Below, piece after piece: positions 22,148 through 35,670 of a DNA stretch of 64,000 nucleotides. The stretch covers positions 88,450,311-88,514,310 of the forward strand of contig OY282560.1 in the NCBI GenBank assembly GCA_958295665.1, written 5' to 3'. Numbering within the stretch: the stretch's first letter is position 1; every line of letters begins with the position of its first letter. The notes beneath the pieces are model-generated. The model did no database searches and was not told the origin of the DNA. It saw only the letters and a list, made by a program, of their open reading frames with translations. This DNA is from Tipula vernalis (Eukaryota > Arthropoda > Insecta > Diptera > Tipulidae). The translations under genes and the position numbers were made by a program.

Positions 22148-22924
22148 GTAAGTAATTTTGGTTTATAATTAAAATAGATGTATGTTTTCTATAGATTGGC
22201 CATTTTGTATAAAAAGCAAATCGTCAATATACAAATCTACAATTTCTGTAGTTCTTTTGAAAAGTGTTAATTGGATGGAATTCACAACATGGAAATTATT
22301 TCGTTTTATTCTTTTTAACAAAGCGTTCTAGTTTAAGATGTTTAGACTTAATAAACTTGGGTGTAGTATCTAAAGACAAGTCCAACGTAGAATTTGCATA
22401 CTATACCCCTAAATTTGTTCACACGATTCATTGCATATTCTAATTAATAGATTACATTGTACTTAGAAGGCGATTTAAACCATGATTAATACGATTTCGA
22501 AATGAAAACAATAATAAGCCAATCTTAAAAATTAGAGGTGAAATTGCCATAAAAATAAGTCGGATATAGACTAAAGCAGTGGTTCCCAACACAAGTTGAA
22601 TTTAAAAATAATTTTAATCATATTTATGTCACTGTTGTTGTTTTTTTTTCCTTTTCTAATTTGGTAATTTGGTAAGGTTTGATTGATAAGCAAACGAGCG
22701 CGTTGCACTGTGCTTGGTTATTATGACAGTCATAGCAGAAAATGCCGATTCACAAAAATGCTACCTTGATCAACAAGTTCTCGGAATAACCACCGTGTGG
22801 CGCTCCCATCGTTCCGATTTGAGTTCTGTTTTTTTGTTAAGTTAGTACATCTGTTGTTGATATTCCCTCTAAATCTTAGCGTCATAGCTTGACATTTGCA
22901 AAAGTTACGTAGTCAAGGGTACAT
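22148..22924 (+). other. intron sequence after phosphatase exon b
   Basis: No further phosphatase exon recognised. A CAGTGGTTCCCAAC motif at about 22576 looks like a hAT-type terminal sequence, without a partner. The part from about 22,700 on probably belongs to the 3' side of the mariner copy, but I could not identify an inverted terminal repeat. Confidence 0.4.
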
Positions 22925-23831
22925 CTACTCTATGTGTGTTGGCGATTTTTCCATTATTTCCTCTCGGCTGCTGAAACGCGTTGCCCGTAATGGTTTTTTA
23001 ACTCGATTGAACAGAAAGAAGTCACAGGGAGCCAAATCAGGTGGATTCGGTGGCTGTTGGATGGTATCTGTTGCATTTTTCGTCAAAAAATTACGAATAA
23101 TGATGGCACTGTGCGACGGTGCGTTATCATGGTGCAAAATTCACGAGTTTTCTGCCCACAATTCTGGTCTCTTTCGGCGAATTGCTTCACGCAAACGTCT
23201 CATAACGCCCAAATAATACTCTTTGCTTACGGTCTGGCCTTCTGGCAAAAATTCATGATGCACTACACCGTTGTAGTCCCTGAAAACCGTGAGCATTGCC
23301 TTCTTTTTTGACTGAAATCGACGTGGTTTTTTTGGTCTCAGCTCATTTGGTGAACGCCATTCACTTGCCTGATGTCTGGATTGCGTGTCGTACTCGTAAA
23401 TCCACGTCTCGTCTCCTGTAATGATCCTTTTGACGAATGTGGGATCGGATTCAGCCTCGCAAATCATGTCTTTTGCGACGTCAACACGGTCTCTTTCTTG
23501 CATGAAATTGAGGTCTTTTGGCACCAACTTTCCTGCTACTCGACGGAAACCCAAATCATTAACCAAAATGTCTTGGATGGATCCATAGGCAATGTTCAAG
23601 TCCTCCGCTATCTCTATGATGGTTAATTTGCGGTTATTGACCAACATTTCTTTTACTTTATCAATGTTTTTGGTCGGTTTTCGATGTCGATGGTCTACCA
23701 CTGCGTTCATCATCTTCGATTGACTCACGACCACTTTTAAACTGCTCGTGCCACTGGTAAACGACCGTTTTCTTTAGAGAATCGTTGCCGAAACACTTTT
23801 TCAACATTTCCAACGTTCGCGCACCATTAAA
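22925..23831 (-). pseudogene. mariner transposase, truncated and broken
   Basis: Minus-strand mariner-family transposase. The N-terminal helix-turn-helix part (ARTLEMLKKCFGNDSLKKTV, ERSGRPSTSKTDQ) is in one frame from about 23,831, lacks the true start, and is shifted at a T-run near 23,666-23,671. The next frame carries IIEIAEDLNIAYGSIQDIL and the first catalytic aspartate in ITGDETWIYEYD. A TGA at 23141-23143 replaces the Trp expected before ILHHDNAPSHSA. The remaining DD34D acids follow (HHDN and PDLAPCDFFLF, 34 residues between). After FSSREEIMEKS the usual C-terminal part is lost and a TAG closes the frame at 22925. The 5' end is cut where satellite-related DNA begins. Confidence 0.85.
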
Positions 23832-23865
23832 TCGTATCCATTAAAAACCATTAAATCGTAATATA

Positions 23866-24592
23866 GTATCAACCATCGTAATCGGACCATTTTAGATTTT
23901 TGCCGCCCAAAAACTTGTGGGCTATAGCACAGTTAATTTTCAATAAAATTGAATTTTCTAAGAAATGTTTAGAAATAATCGAGCAATCAAAATGAAAATT
24001 GTCACAGCAATTACAGGTCCCGAAACCTATTGATAGAGGTATCAACCATCGTAATCGGACCATTTTAGATTTTTGCCGCCCAAAAACTTGTGGGCTATAG
24101 CACAGTTGATTTTCAATAAAATTGAATTTTCTAAGAAATGTTTAGAAATAATCGAGCAATCAAAATGAAAATTGTCACAGCAATTACAGGTCCCGAAACC
24201 TATTGATAGAGGTATCAACCATCGTAATCGGACCATTTTAGATTTTTGCCGCCCAAAAACTTGTGGGCTATAGCACAGTTGATTTTCAATAAAATTGAAT
24301 TTTCTAAGAAATGTTTAGAAATAATCGAGCAATCAAAATGAAAATTGTCACAGCAATTACAGGTCCCGAAACCTATTGATAGAGGTATCAACCATCGTAA
24401 TCGGACCATTTTAAATTTTTGCCGCCCAAAAACTTGTGGGGTATAGCACAGTTGATTTTCAATAAAATTGAATTTTCTAAGAAATGTTTAGAAATAATCG
24501 AGCAATCAAAATGGAAATTGTCACAGCAATTACAGATCCCAAAACCTATTGATAGAGGTATCAACCATCGTAATCGGACCATTTTAGATTTT
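23866..24592. repeat. satellite domain 1: 173-bp units at the left border
   Basis: About four units, mostly 173 bp, with TTTTTGCCGCC (five T) and GGTCCCGAAACC. They are almost identical to each other except for AGTTAATTTTC versus AGTTGATTTTC in the first unit. This is the edge next to the mariner. Confidence 0.85.
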
Positions 24593-24934
24593 GCCGCCCA
24601 AAACTTGTGGGCTATAGCACAGTTGATTTTCAATAAAATGGAATTTTCTAAGAAATGTTTAGAAATAATCGAGCAATCAAAATGGAAATTGTCACAGCAA
24701 TTACAGATCCCAAAACCTATTGATAGAGGTATCAACCATCGTAATCGGACCATTTTAGATTTTGCCGCCCAAAACTTGTGGGCTATAGCACAGTTGATTT
24801 TCAATAAAATGGAATTTTCTAAGAAATGTTTAGAAATAATCGAGCAATCAAAATGGAAATTGTCACAGCAATTACAGATCCCAAAACCTATTGATAGAGG
24901 TATCAACCATCGTAATCGGACCATTTTAGATTTT
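24593..24934. repeat. two 171-bp satellite units (multiple of three)
   Basis: GCCGCCC occurs at 24593, 24764 and 24935, so two successive units are exactly 171 bp, caused by one T and one A fewer (TTTTGCC, CCCAAAACTTG). Because 171 is 57 codons, one frame on each strand stays open across them: 24419-24979 plus (about 186 codons) and 24388-24963 minus (about 191 codons). Confidence 0.85.
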
Positions 24935-25300
24935 GCCGCCCAAAAACTTGTGGGCAATAGCACAGTTGATTTTCAATAAAATTGAATTTTCTAAGAAATG
25001 TTTAGAAATAATCGAGCAATCAAAATGGAAATTGTCACAGCAATTACAGGTCCCAAAACCTATTGATAGAGGTATCAACCATCGTAATCGGACCATTTTA
25101 GATTTTTGCCGCCCAAAAACTTGTGGGCTATAGCACAGTTGATTTTCAATAAAATTGAATTTTCTAAGAAATGTTTAGAAATTACCGAGCAATCAAAATG
25201 GAAATTGTCACAGCAATTACAGGTCCCGAAACCTATTGATAGAGGTATCAACCATCGTAATCGGACCATTTTCGATTTTTGCCGCCCAAAAACTTGTGGG

Positions 25301-25966
25301 CTATAGCCCAGTTAATTTTCAATAACACTGAATTTTCTAAGAAATGTTTAGAAATAATCGAGCAATCAAAATGAAAATTATCACAGCAATTACAGGTCCC
25401 GACACCTATTGATAGAGGTATCAACCATCGTAATCGGACCATTTTCGATTTTTGCCGCCCAAAAACTTGTGGGCAATAGCACAGTTAATTTTCAATAAAA
25501 TTGAATTTTCTAAGAAATGTTTAGAAATAATCGAGCATTAAAAATGGAAATTGTCACAGCAATTACAGGTCCCGAAACCTATTGATAGAGGTATCAACCA
25601 TCGTAATCGGACCATTTTAGATTTTTGCCGCCCAAAAACTTGTGGGCAATAGTACAGTTGATTTTCAATAAAATTGAATTTTCTAAGAAATGTTTAGAAA
25701 TAATCGAGCAATCAAAATGGAAATTGTCACAGCAATTACAGGTCCCGAAACCTATTGATAGAGGTATCAATCATCGTAATCGGACCATTTTAGATTTTTG
25801 CCGCCCAAAAACTTGTGGGCTATAGCCCAGTTAATTTTCAATAACACTGAATTTTCTAAGAAATGTTTAGAAATAATCGCGCAATCAAAATGAAAATTAT
25901 CACAGCAATTACAGGTCCCGACACCTATTGATAGAGGTATCAACCATCGTAATCGGACCATTTTCG
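25301..25966. repeat. 3-mer higher-order repeat, 519-bp period
   Basis: The rare variant CTATAGCCCAGTTAATTTTC followed by AATAACACTG occurs at 25301 and again at 25820, exactly 519 bp (3 x 173) apart. The same order of neighbouring variants (GACACCTATTG, then GAGCATTAAAAATGG) occurs in both. Confidence 0.8.
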
Positions 25967-26285
25967 ATTTTTGCCGCCCAAAAACTTGTGGGCAATAGCA
26001 CAGTTAATTTTCAATAAAATTGAATTTTCTAAGAAATGTTTAGAAATAATCGAGCATTAAAAATGGAAATTGTCACAGCAATTACAGGTCCCGAAACCTA
26101 TTGATAGAGGTATCAATCATCGTAATCGGACCATTTTAGATTTTTGCCGCCCAAAAACTTGTGGGCTATAGCACAGTTGATTTTCAATAAAATTGAATTT
26201 TCTAAGAAATGTTTAGAAATTACCGAGCAATCAAAATGGAAATTGTCACAGCAATTACAGGTCCCGAAACCTATTGATAGAGGTA

Positions 26286-28890
26286 TCAACCATCGTAATC
26301 GGACCATTTTAGATTTTTGCCGCCCAAAAACTTGTGGGCAATAGCACAGTTGATTTTCAATAAAATTGAATTTTCTAAGAAATGTTTAGAAATGATCGAG
26401 CAATCAAATATAGCACAGTTGATTTTCAATAAAATTGAATTTTCTAAGAAATGTTTAGAAATAATCGAGCAATCAAAATAAAAATTATCACAGCAATTAC
26501 AGGCCCCGAAACCTATTGATAGAGGTATCAATCATCGTAATCGGACCATTTTAAATTTTTGCCGCCCAAAAACTTGTGGGCTATAGCACAGTTGATTTTC
26601 AATAAAATTGAACTTTCTATGAAATGTTTAGAAATCATCGAGCAATCAAAATAAAAATTGTCACAGCAATTACAGGCCCCGAAACCTATTGATAGAGGTA
26701 TCAATCATCATAATCGGACCATTTTAAATTTTTGCCGCCCAAAAACTTGTGGGCTATAGCACAGTTGATTTTCAATAAAATTGAATTTTCTAAGAAATGT
26801 TTAGAAATAATCGAGCAATCAAAATGGAAATTATCACAGCAATTACAGGCCCCGAAACCTATTGATAGAGGTATCAACCATCGTAATCGGACCATTTTAG
26901 ATTTTTGCCGCCCAAAAACTTGTGGGCAATAGCACAGTTGATTTTCAATAAAATTGAATTTTCTAAGAAATGTTTAGAAATAATCGAGCAATCAAAATGG
27001 AAATTGTCACAGCAATTACAGGTCCCGACACCTATTGATAGAGGTATCAACCATTGTAATCGGACCATTTTAAATTTTGGCCGCCCAAAAACTTGTGGGC
27101 AATAGCACAGTTAATTTTCAATAAAATTGAATTTTCTAAGAAATGTTTAGAAATAATCGAGCATTAAAAATGGAAATTGTCACAGCAATTACAGGTCCCG
27201 AAACCTATTGATAGAGGTATCAATCATCGTAATCGGACCATTTTAGATTTTTGCCGCCCAAAAACTTGTGGGCTATAGCACAGTTGATTTTCAATAAAAT
27301 TGAATTTTCTAAGAAATGTTTAGAAATTACCGAGCAATCAAAATGGAAATTGTCACAGCAATTACAGGTCCCGAAACCTATTGATAGAGGTATCAATCAT
27401 CGTAATCGGACCATTTTAAATTTTTGCCGCCCAAAAACTTGTGGGCTATAGCACAGTTGATTTTCAACAAAATTGAATTTTCTAAGAAATGTTTAGAAAT
27501 AAACGAGCAATAAAAATGAAAATTATCACAGCAATTACAGGTCCCAAAACCTATTGATAGAGGTATCAACCATCGTAATCGGACCATTTTCGATTTTTGC
27601 CGCCCAAAAACTTGTTAATTTTCAATAAAATTGATTTTTCTAAGAAATGTTTAGAAATAATCGAGCAATCAAAATGAAAATTATCACAGCAATTACAGGT
27701 CCCGAAACCTATTGATAGAGGTATCAATCATCGTAATCGGACCATTTTAGATTTTTGCCGCCCAAAAACTTGTGGGCTATAGCACAGTTGATTTTCAATA
27801 AAATTGAACTTTCTATGAAATGTTTAGAAATAATCGAGCAATCAAAATGGAAATTATCACAGCAATTACAGGCCCCGAAACCTATTGATAGAGGTATCAA
27901 CCATCGTAATCGGACCATTTTAGATTTTTGCCGCCCAAAAACTTGTGGGCAATAGCACAGTTGATTTTCAATAAAATTGAATTTTCTAAGAAATGTTTAG
28001 AAATGATCGAGCAATCAAATATAGCACAGTTGATTTTCAATAAAATTGAATTTTCTAAGAAATGTTTAGAAATCATCGAGCAATCAAAATAAAAATTGTC
28101 ACAGCAATTACAGGCCCCGAAACCTATTGATAGAGGTATCAATCATCATAATCGGACCATTTTAAATTTTTGCCGCCCAAAAACTTGTGGGCTATAGCAC
28201 AGTTGATTTTCAATAAAATTGAATTTTCTAAGAAATGTTTAGAAATAATCGAGCAATCAAAATGGAAATTATCACAGCAATTACAGGCCCCGAAACCTAT
28301 TGATAGAGGTATCAACCATCGTAATCGGACCATTTTAGATTTTTGCCGCCCAAAAACTTGTGGGCAATAGCACAGTTGATTTTCAATAAAATTGAATTTT
28401 CTAAGAAATGTTTAGAAATAATCGAGCAATCAAAATGGAAATTGTCACAGCAATTACAGGTCCCGACACCTATTGATAGAGGTATCAACCATTGTAATCG
28501 GACCATTTTAAATTTTGGCCGCCCAAAAACTTGTGGGCAATAGCACAGTTAATTTTCAATAAAATTGAATTTTCTAAGAAATGTTAAGAAATAATCGAGC
28601 ATTAAAAATGGAAATTGTCACAGCAATTACAGGTCCCGAAACCTATTGATAGAGGTATCAATCATCGTAATCGGACCATTTTAGATTTTTGCCGCCCAAA
28701 AACTTGTGGGCTATAGCACAGTTGATTTTCAATAAAATTGAATTTTCTAAGAAATGTTTAGAAATTACCGAGCAATCAAAATGGAAATTGTCACAGCAAT
28801 TACAGGTCCCGAAACCTATTGATAGAGGTATCAATCATCGTAATCGGACCATTTTAGATTTTTGCCGCCCAAAAACTTGTGGGCTATAGC
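26286..28890. repeat. about 8-unit duplication with chimeric partial monomer
   Basis: A chimeric unit in which CAATCAAA jumps to TATAGCACAGTTG (a partial unit of about 73 bp) occurs at about 26,400 and 28,011 (offset 1611). The following units with shared variants recur at an offset of 1438 bp (for example 26701/28139, 26874/28312, 27251/28689). The 173-bp change in offset shows that one unit was lost in the second copy. Confidence 0.75.
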
Positions 28891-29003
28891 ACAGTTGATT
28901 TTCAATAAAATTGAATTTTCTAAGAAATGTTTAGAAATAATCGAGCAATTAAAATGGGAATTGTGACATCAATTACAGGCCCCGAAACCTATTGATAGAG
29001 GTA

Positions 29004-31850
29004 TCAACCATCGTAATCGGACCATTTTAAATTTTTGCCGCCCAAAAACTTGTGGGCTATAGCACAGTTGATTTTCAATAAAATTGAATTTTCTAAGAAA
29101 TGTTTAGAAATAATCGAGCAAACAAAATGGAAATTGTCACAGCAATTACAGGTACCGAAACCTATTGATAGAAGTATCAACCATCGTAATCGGACCATTT
29201 TAGATTTTTGCCGCCCAAAAACTTGTGGGCAATAACACAGTTAATTTTCAATAAAATGGAATTTTCTAAGAAATGTTTAGAAATAATCGAGCAATCAAAA
29301 TGAAAATTGTCACAGCAATTACAGGCCCCGAAACCCATTGATAGAGGTATCAACCATCGTAATCGGACCATTTTAAATTTTTGCCGCCCAAAACCTTGTG
29401 GGCTATAGCACAGTTGATTTTGAATAAAATTGAATTTTCTAAGAAATGTTTAGAAATAGTCGAGCAATCAAAATGAAAATTGTCACAGCAATTACAGGTC
29501 CCGAAACCTATTGATAGAGGTATCAACCATCGTAATCGGACCATTTTAAATTTTTGCCGCCCAAAAACTTGTGGGCTATAGCACAGTTGATTTTCAATAA
29601 AATTGAATTTTCTAAGAAATGTTTAGAAATAGTCGAGCAATCAAAATGAAAATTGTCACAGCAATTACAGGTCCCGAAACCTATTGATAGAGGTATCAAC
29701 CATCGTAATCGGACCATTTTAGATTTTTGCCGCCCAAAAACTTGTGGGCTATAGCACAGTTGATTTTCAATAAAATTGAATTTTCTAAGAAATGTTTAGA
29801 AATAATCGAGCAATCAAAATGGAAATTGTCACAGCAATTACAGGTCCCGAAACCTATTGATAGAGGTATCAACCATCGTAATCGGACCATTTTATATTTT
29901 GCCGCCCAAAAACTTGTGGGCAATAGCACAGTTAATTTTCAATAAAATGGAATTTTCTAAGAAATGTTTAGAAATAGTCGAGCAATCAAAATGAAAATTG
30001 TCACAGCAATTACAGGCCCCGAAACTCATTGATAGAGGTATCAACCATCGTAATCGGACCATTTTAGATTTTTGCCGCCCTAAAACTTGTGGGCTATAGC
30101 ATAGTTGATTTTCAATAAAATTGAATTTTCTAAGAAATGTTTAGAAATAATCGAGCAATCAAAATGAAAATTGTCACAGCAATTACAGGCCCCGAAACCT
30201 ATTGATAGAGGTATCAACCATCGTAATCGGACCATTTTAGATTTTTGCCGCCCAAAAACTTGTGGGCTATAGCACAGTTGATTTTCAATAAAATGGAATT
30301 TTCTAAGAAATGTTTAGAAATAATCGAGCAATCAAAATGAAAATTGTCACAGCAATTACAGGCCCCGAAACCTATTGATAGAGGTATCAACCATCGTAAT
30401 CGGACCATTTTAAATTTTTGCCGCCCAAATACTTGTGGGCTATAGCACAGTTGATTTTTAATAAAATTGAATTTTCTAAGAAATGTTTAGAAATAATCGA
30501 GTAATCAAAATGGAAATTGTCACAGCAATTACAGGCCCCGAAACCTATTGATAGAGGTATCAACCATCGTAATCGGACCATTTTAAATTTTTGCCGCCCA
30601 AAAACTTGTGGGCTATAGCACAGTTGATTTTCAATAAAATTGAATTTTCTAAGAAATGTTTAGAAATAATCGAGCAATCAAAATGAAAATTGTCACAGCA
30701 ATTACAGGCCTCGAAACCTATTGATAGAGGTATCAATTATCGTAATCGGACCATTTTAAATTTTTGCCGCCCAAAAACTTGTGGGCTATAGCACAGTTGA
30801 TTTTCAATAAAATTGAATTTTCTAAGAAATGTTTAGAAATAATCGAGCAATCAAAATGGAAATTGTCACAGCAATTACAGGCCCCGAAACCTATTGATAG
30901 AGGTATCAACCATCATAATCGGACCATTTTAAATTTTTGCCGCCCAAATACTTGTGGGCTATAGCACAGTTGATTTTCAATAAAATTGAATTTTCTAAGA
31001 AATGTTTAGAAATAATCGAGTAATCAAAATGGAAATTGTCACAGCAATTACAGGCCCCAAAACCTATTGATAGAGGTATCAACCATCGTAATCGGACCAT
31101 TTTAAATTTTTGCCGCCCAAATACTTGTGGGCTATAGCACAGTTGATTTTCAATAAAATTGAATTTTCTAAGAAATGTTTAGAAATAATCGAGTAATCAA
31201 AATGGAAATTGTCACAGCAATTACAGGCCCCGAAACCTATTGATAGAGGTATCAACCATCGTAATCGGACCATTTTAAATTTTTGCCGCCCAAAAACTTG
31301 TGGGCTATAGCACAGTTGATTTTCAATAAAATTGAATTTTCTAAGAAATGTTTAGAAATAATCGAGCAAACAAAATGGAAATTGTCACAGCAATTACAGG
31401 TACCGAAACCTATTGATAGAGGTATCAACCATCGTAATCGGACCATTTTAGATTTTTCCCGCCCAAAAACTTGTGGGCAATAGCACAGTTAATTTTCAAT
31501 AAAATTGAATTTTCTAAGAAATGTTTAGAAATAATCGAGCAATCAAAATGAAAATTGTCACAGCAATTACAGGCCCCGAAACCCATTGATAGAGGTATCA
31601 ACCATCGTAATCGGACCATTTTAAATTTTTGCCGCCCAAAAACTTGTGGGCTATAGCACAGTTGATTTTCAATAAAATTGAATTTTCTAAGAAATGTTTA
31701 GAAATAATCGAGCAATCAAAATGGAAATTGTCACAGCAATTACAGGTCCCGAAACCTATTGATAGAGGTATCAACCATCGTAATCGGACCATTTTATATT
31801 TTGCCGCCCAAAAACTTGTGGGCAATAGCACAGTTAATTTTCAATAAAAT
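29004..31850. repeat. 13-unit higher-order duplication, 2248-bp offset
   Basis: The pair of units carrying GAGCAAACAAAATGG with GGTACCGAAACC and then GAAACCCATTG occurs at 29,004-29,371 and at 31,252-31,619, offset 2248 bp. The unit with TTTTATATTTTGCC follows at 29,89x and 31,79x with the offset reduced to 1902, two units fewer. Confidence 0.7.
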
Positions 31851-32394
31851 GGAATTTTCTAAGAAATGTTTAGAAATAATCGAGCAATCAAAATGAAAAT
31901 TGTCACAGCAATTACAGGTCCCGAAACCTATTGATAGAGGTATCAATCATCGTAATCGGACCATTTTAGATTTTTGCCGCCCAAAAACTTGTGGGCTATA
32001 ACACAGTTAATTTTCAATAAAATTGAATTTTCTAAGAAATGTTTAGAAATAGTCGAGCAATCAAAATGGAAATTGTCACAGCAATTACAGGTCCCGAAAC
32101 CTATTGATAGAGGTATCAACCATCGTAATCGGACCATTTTAGATTTTTGCCGCCCAAAAACTTGTGGGCTATAGCACAGTTGATTTTCAATAAAATTGAA
32201 TTTTCTAAGAAATGTTTAGAAATAGTCGAGCAATCAAAATGAAAATTGTCACAGCAATTACAGGTCCCGAAACCTATTGATAGAGGTATCAACCATCGTA
32301 ATCGGACCATTTTAGATTTTTGCCGCCCAAAAACTTGTGGGCTATAGCACAGTTGATTTTCAATAAAATTGAATTTTCTAAAAAATGTTTAGAA

Positions 32395-35300
32395 ATGTCG
32401 AGCAATCAAAATGAAAATTTTCACAGCGATTACAGGTCCTGAAACCTATTGATAGAGGTATCAATCATCGTAATCGGACCATTTTAGATTTTGCCGCCCA
32501 AAAACTTGTGGGCTATAGCACAGTTGATTTTCAATAAAATTGAATTTTCTAAGAAATGTTTAGAAATGTCGAGCAATCAAAATGAAAATTTTCACAGCGA
32601 TTACAGGTCCCGAAACCTATTGATAGAGGTATCAATCATCGTAATCGGACCATTTTAGATTTTGCCGCCCAAAAACTTGTGGGCTATAGCACAGTTGATT
32701 TTCAATAAAATTGAATTTTCTAAGAAATGTTTAGAAATAGTCGAGCAATCAAAATGAAAATTGTCACAGCAATTACAGGTCCCGAAACCTATTGATAGAG
32801 GTATCAACCATCGTAATCGGACCATTTTAGATTTTTGCCGCCCAACAACCAACCAAAAACTTATGGGCTATAGCACAGTTGATTTTCAATTTGAATTTTC
32901 TAAGAAATGTTTAGAAATAGTCGAGCAATCAAAATGAAAATTGTCACAGCAATTACAGGTCCCGAAACCTATTGATAGAGGTATCAACCATCGTAATCGG
33001 ACCATTTTAGATTTTTGCAGCCCAAAAACTTGTGGGCTATAGCACAGTTGATTTTCAATAAAATTGAATTTTCTAAAAAATGTTTAGAAATGTCGAGCAA
33101 TCAAAATGAAAATTTTCACAGCTATTTCAGGTCCCGAAACCTATTGATAGAGGTATCAATCATCGTAATCGGACCATTTTAGATTTTGCCGCCCAAAAAC
33201 TTGTGGGCTATAGCACAGTTGATTTTCAATAAAATTGAATTTTCTAAGAAATGTTTAGAAATGTCGAGCAATCAAAATGAAAATTTTCACAGCGATTACA
33301 GGTCCCGAAACCTATTGATAGAGGTATCAATCATCGTAATCGGACCATTTTAGATTTTGCCGCCCAAAAACTTGTGGGCTATAGCACAGTTGGTTTTCAA
33401 TAAAATTGAATTTTCTAAGAAATGTTTAGAAATGTCGAGCAATCAAAATTAAAATTTTCACAGCGATTACAGGTCCCGAAACCTATTGATAGAGGTATCA
33501 ATCATCGTAATCGGACCATTTTAGATTTTGCCGCCCAAAAACTTGTGGGCTATAGCACAGTTGATTTTCAATAAAATTGAATTTTCTAAGAAATGTTTAG
33601 AAATGTCGAGCAAACAAAATGAAAATTTTCACAGCGATTACAGGTCCCGAAACCTATTGATAGAGGTATCAATCATCGTAATCGGACCATTTTAGATTTT
33701 GCCGCCCAAAAACTTGTGGGCTATAGCACAGTTGATTTTCAATAAAATTGAATTTTCTAAGAAATGTTTAGAAATGTCGAGCAATCAAAATGAAAATTTT
33801 CACAGCGATTACAGGTCCCGAAACCTATTGATAGAGGTATCAATCATCGTAATCGGACCATTTTAGATTTTGCCGCCCAAAAACTTGTGGGCTATAAGCA
33901 CAGTTGATTTTCAATAAAATTGAATTTTCTAAGAAATGTTTAGAAATAGTCGAGCAATCAAAATGAAAATTTTCACAGCGATTACAGGTCCCGAAACCTA
34001 TTGATAGAGGTATCAATCATCGTAATCGGACCATTTTAGATTTTGCCGCCCAAAAACTTGTGGGCTATAGCACAGTTGATTTTCAATAAAATTGAATTTT
34101 CTAAGAAATGTTTAGAAATGTCGAGCAATCAAAATGAAAATTTTCACAGCGATTACAGGTCCCGAAACCTATTGATAGAGGTATCAACCATCGTAATCGG
34201 ACCATTTTAGATTTTGCCGCCCAAAAACTTGTGGGCTATAGCACAGTTGATTTTCAATAAAATTGAATTTTCTAAGAAATGTTTAGAAATGTCGAGCAAT
34301 CAAAATGAAAATTTTCACAGCGATTGCAGGTCCCGAAACCTATTGATAGAGGTATCAATCATCGTAATCGGACCATTTTAGATTTTGCCGCCCAAAAACT
34401 TGTGGGCTATAGCACAGTTGATTTTCAATAAAATTGAATTTTCTAAGAAATGTTTAGAAATGTCGAGCAATCAAAATGAAAATTTTCACAGCGATTACAG
34501 GTCCCGAAACCTATTGATAGAGGTATCAATCATCGTAATCGGACCATTTTAGATTTTGCCGCCCAAAAACTTGTGGGCTATAGCACAGTTGATTTTCAAT
34601 AAAATTGAATTTTCTAAGAAATGTTTAGAAATGTCGAGCAATCAAAATGAAAATTTTCACAGCGATTACAGGTCCCGAAACCTATTGATAAAGGTATCAA
34701 TCATCGTAATCGGACCATTTTAGATTTTGCCGCCCAAAAACTTGTGGGCTATAGCACAGTTGATTTTCAATAAAATTGAATTTTCTAAGAAATGTTTAGA
34801 AATGTCGAGCAATCAAAATGAAAATTTTCACAGCGATTACAGGTCCCGAAACCTATTGATAGAGGTATCAATCATCGTAATCGGACCATTTTAGATTTTG
34901 CCGCCCAAAAACTTGTGGGCTATAGCACAGTTGATTTTCAATAAAATTGAATTTTCTAAGAAATGTTTAGAAATAATCGAGCAATCAAAATGAAAATTGT
35001 CACAGCAATTACAGGTCCCAAAACCTATTGATAGAGGTATCAACCATCGTAATCGGACCATGTTAGATTTTGCCGCCCAAAAACTTGTGGGCTATAGCAC
35101 AGTTGATTTTCAATCAAATTAAATTTTCTAAGAAATGTTTAGAAATGTCGAGCAATCAAAATGGAAATTGTCACAGCAAGTACAGGTCCCGAAACCTATT
35201 GATAGAGGTATCAATCATCGTAATCGGACCATTTTAGATTTTGCCGCCCAAAAACTTGTGGGCTATAGCACAGTTGATTTTCAATCAAATTGAATTTTCT

Positions 35301-35670
35301 AAGAAATGTTTAGAAATAATCGAGCAATCAAAATGAAAATTTTCACAGCGATTACAGGTCCCGAAACCTATTGATAGAGGTATCAATCATCGTAATCGGA
35401 CCATTTTAGATTTTGCCGCCCAAAAACTTGTGGGCTATAACACAGTTGATTTTCAATAAAATTGAATTTTCTAAGAAATGTTTAGAAATGTCGAGCAATC
35501 AAAATGAAAATTTTCACAGCGATTACAGGTCCCGAAACCTATTGATAGAGGTATCAATCATCGTAATCGGACCATTTTAGATTTTGCCGCCCAAAAACTT
35601 GTGGGCTATAGCACAGTTGATTTTCAATAAAATTGAATTTTCTAAGAAATGTTTAGAAATGTCGAGCAAT
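32395..35670. repeat. satellite domain 3: 171-bp units with AAATGTCGAGC
   Basis: Most units here read AGAAATGTCGAGC instead of AGAAATAATCGAGC (one base shorter) together with AAAATTTTCACAGCGATTAC and CAATCATCG. GATTTTGCC spacing is 171 bp (for example 33182 to 33353). This haplotype is nearly confined to this block, which shows local homogenisation. Confidence 0.8.

Larger units (their letters stand above)
24935..32394. repeat. satellite domain 2: 173-bp units, heterogeneous
   Basis: Mostly 173-bp units with many shared variants in patches (GGCCCCGAAACC, CAATCATCG, ATTACCGAGC, AATAGTCGAGC). It includes local higher-order repeats listed separately and chimeric partial units at about 26,401-26,480 and 28,012-28,090. 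This is the most diverse part of the array. Confidence 0.8.

Noticed and set aside
22576..22590. CAGTGGTTCCCAAC as the end of a second hAT element
   Set aside because: No inverted partner or 8-bp duplication was found nearby, and a single 14-base match is not enough.
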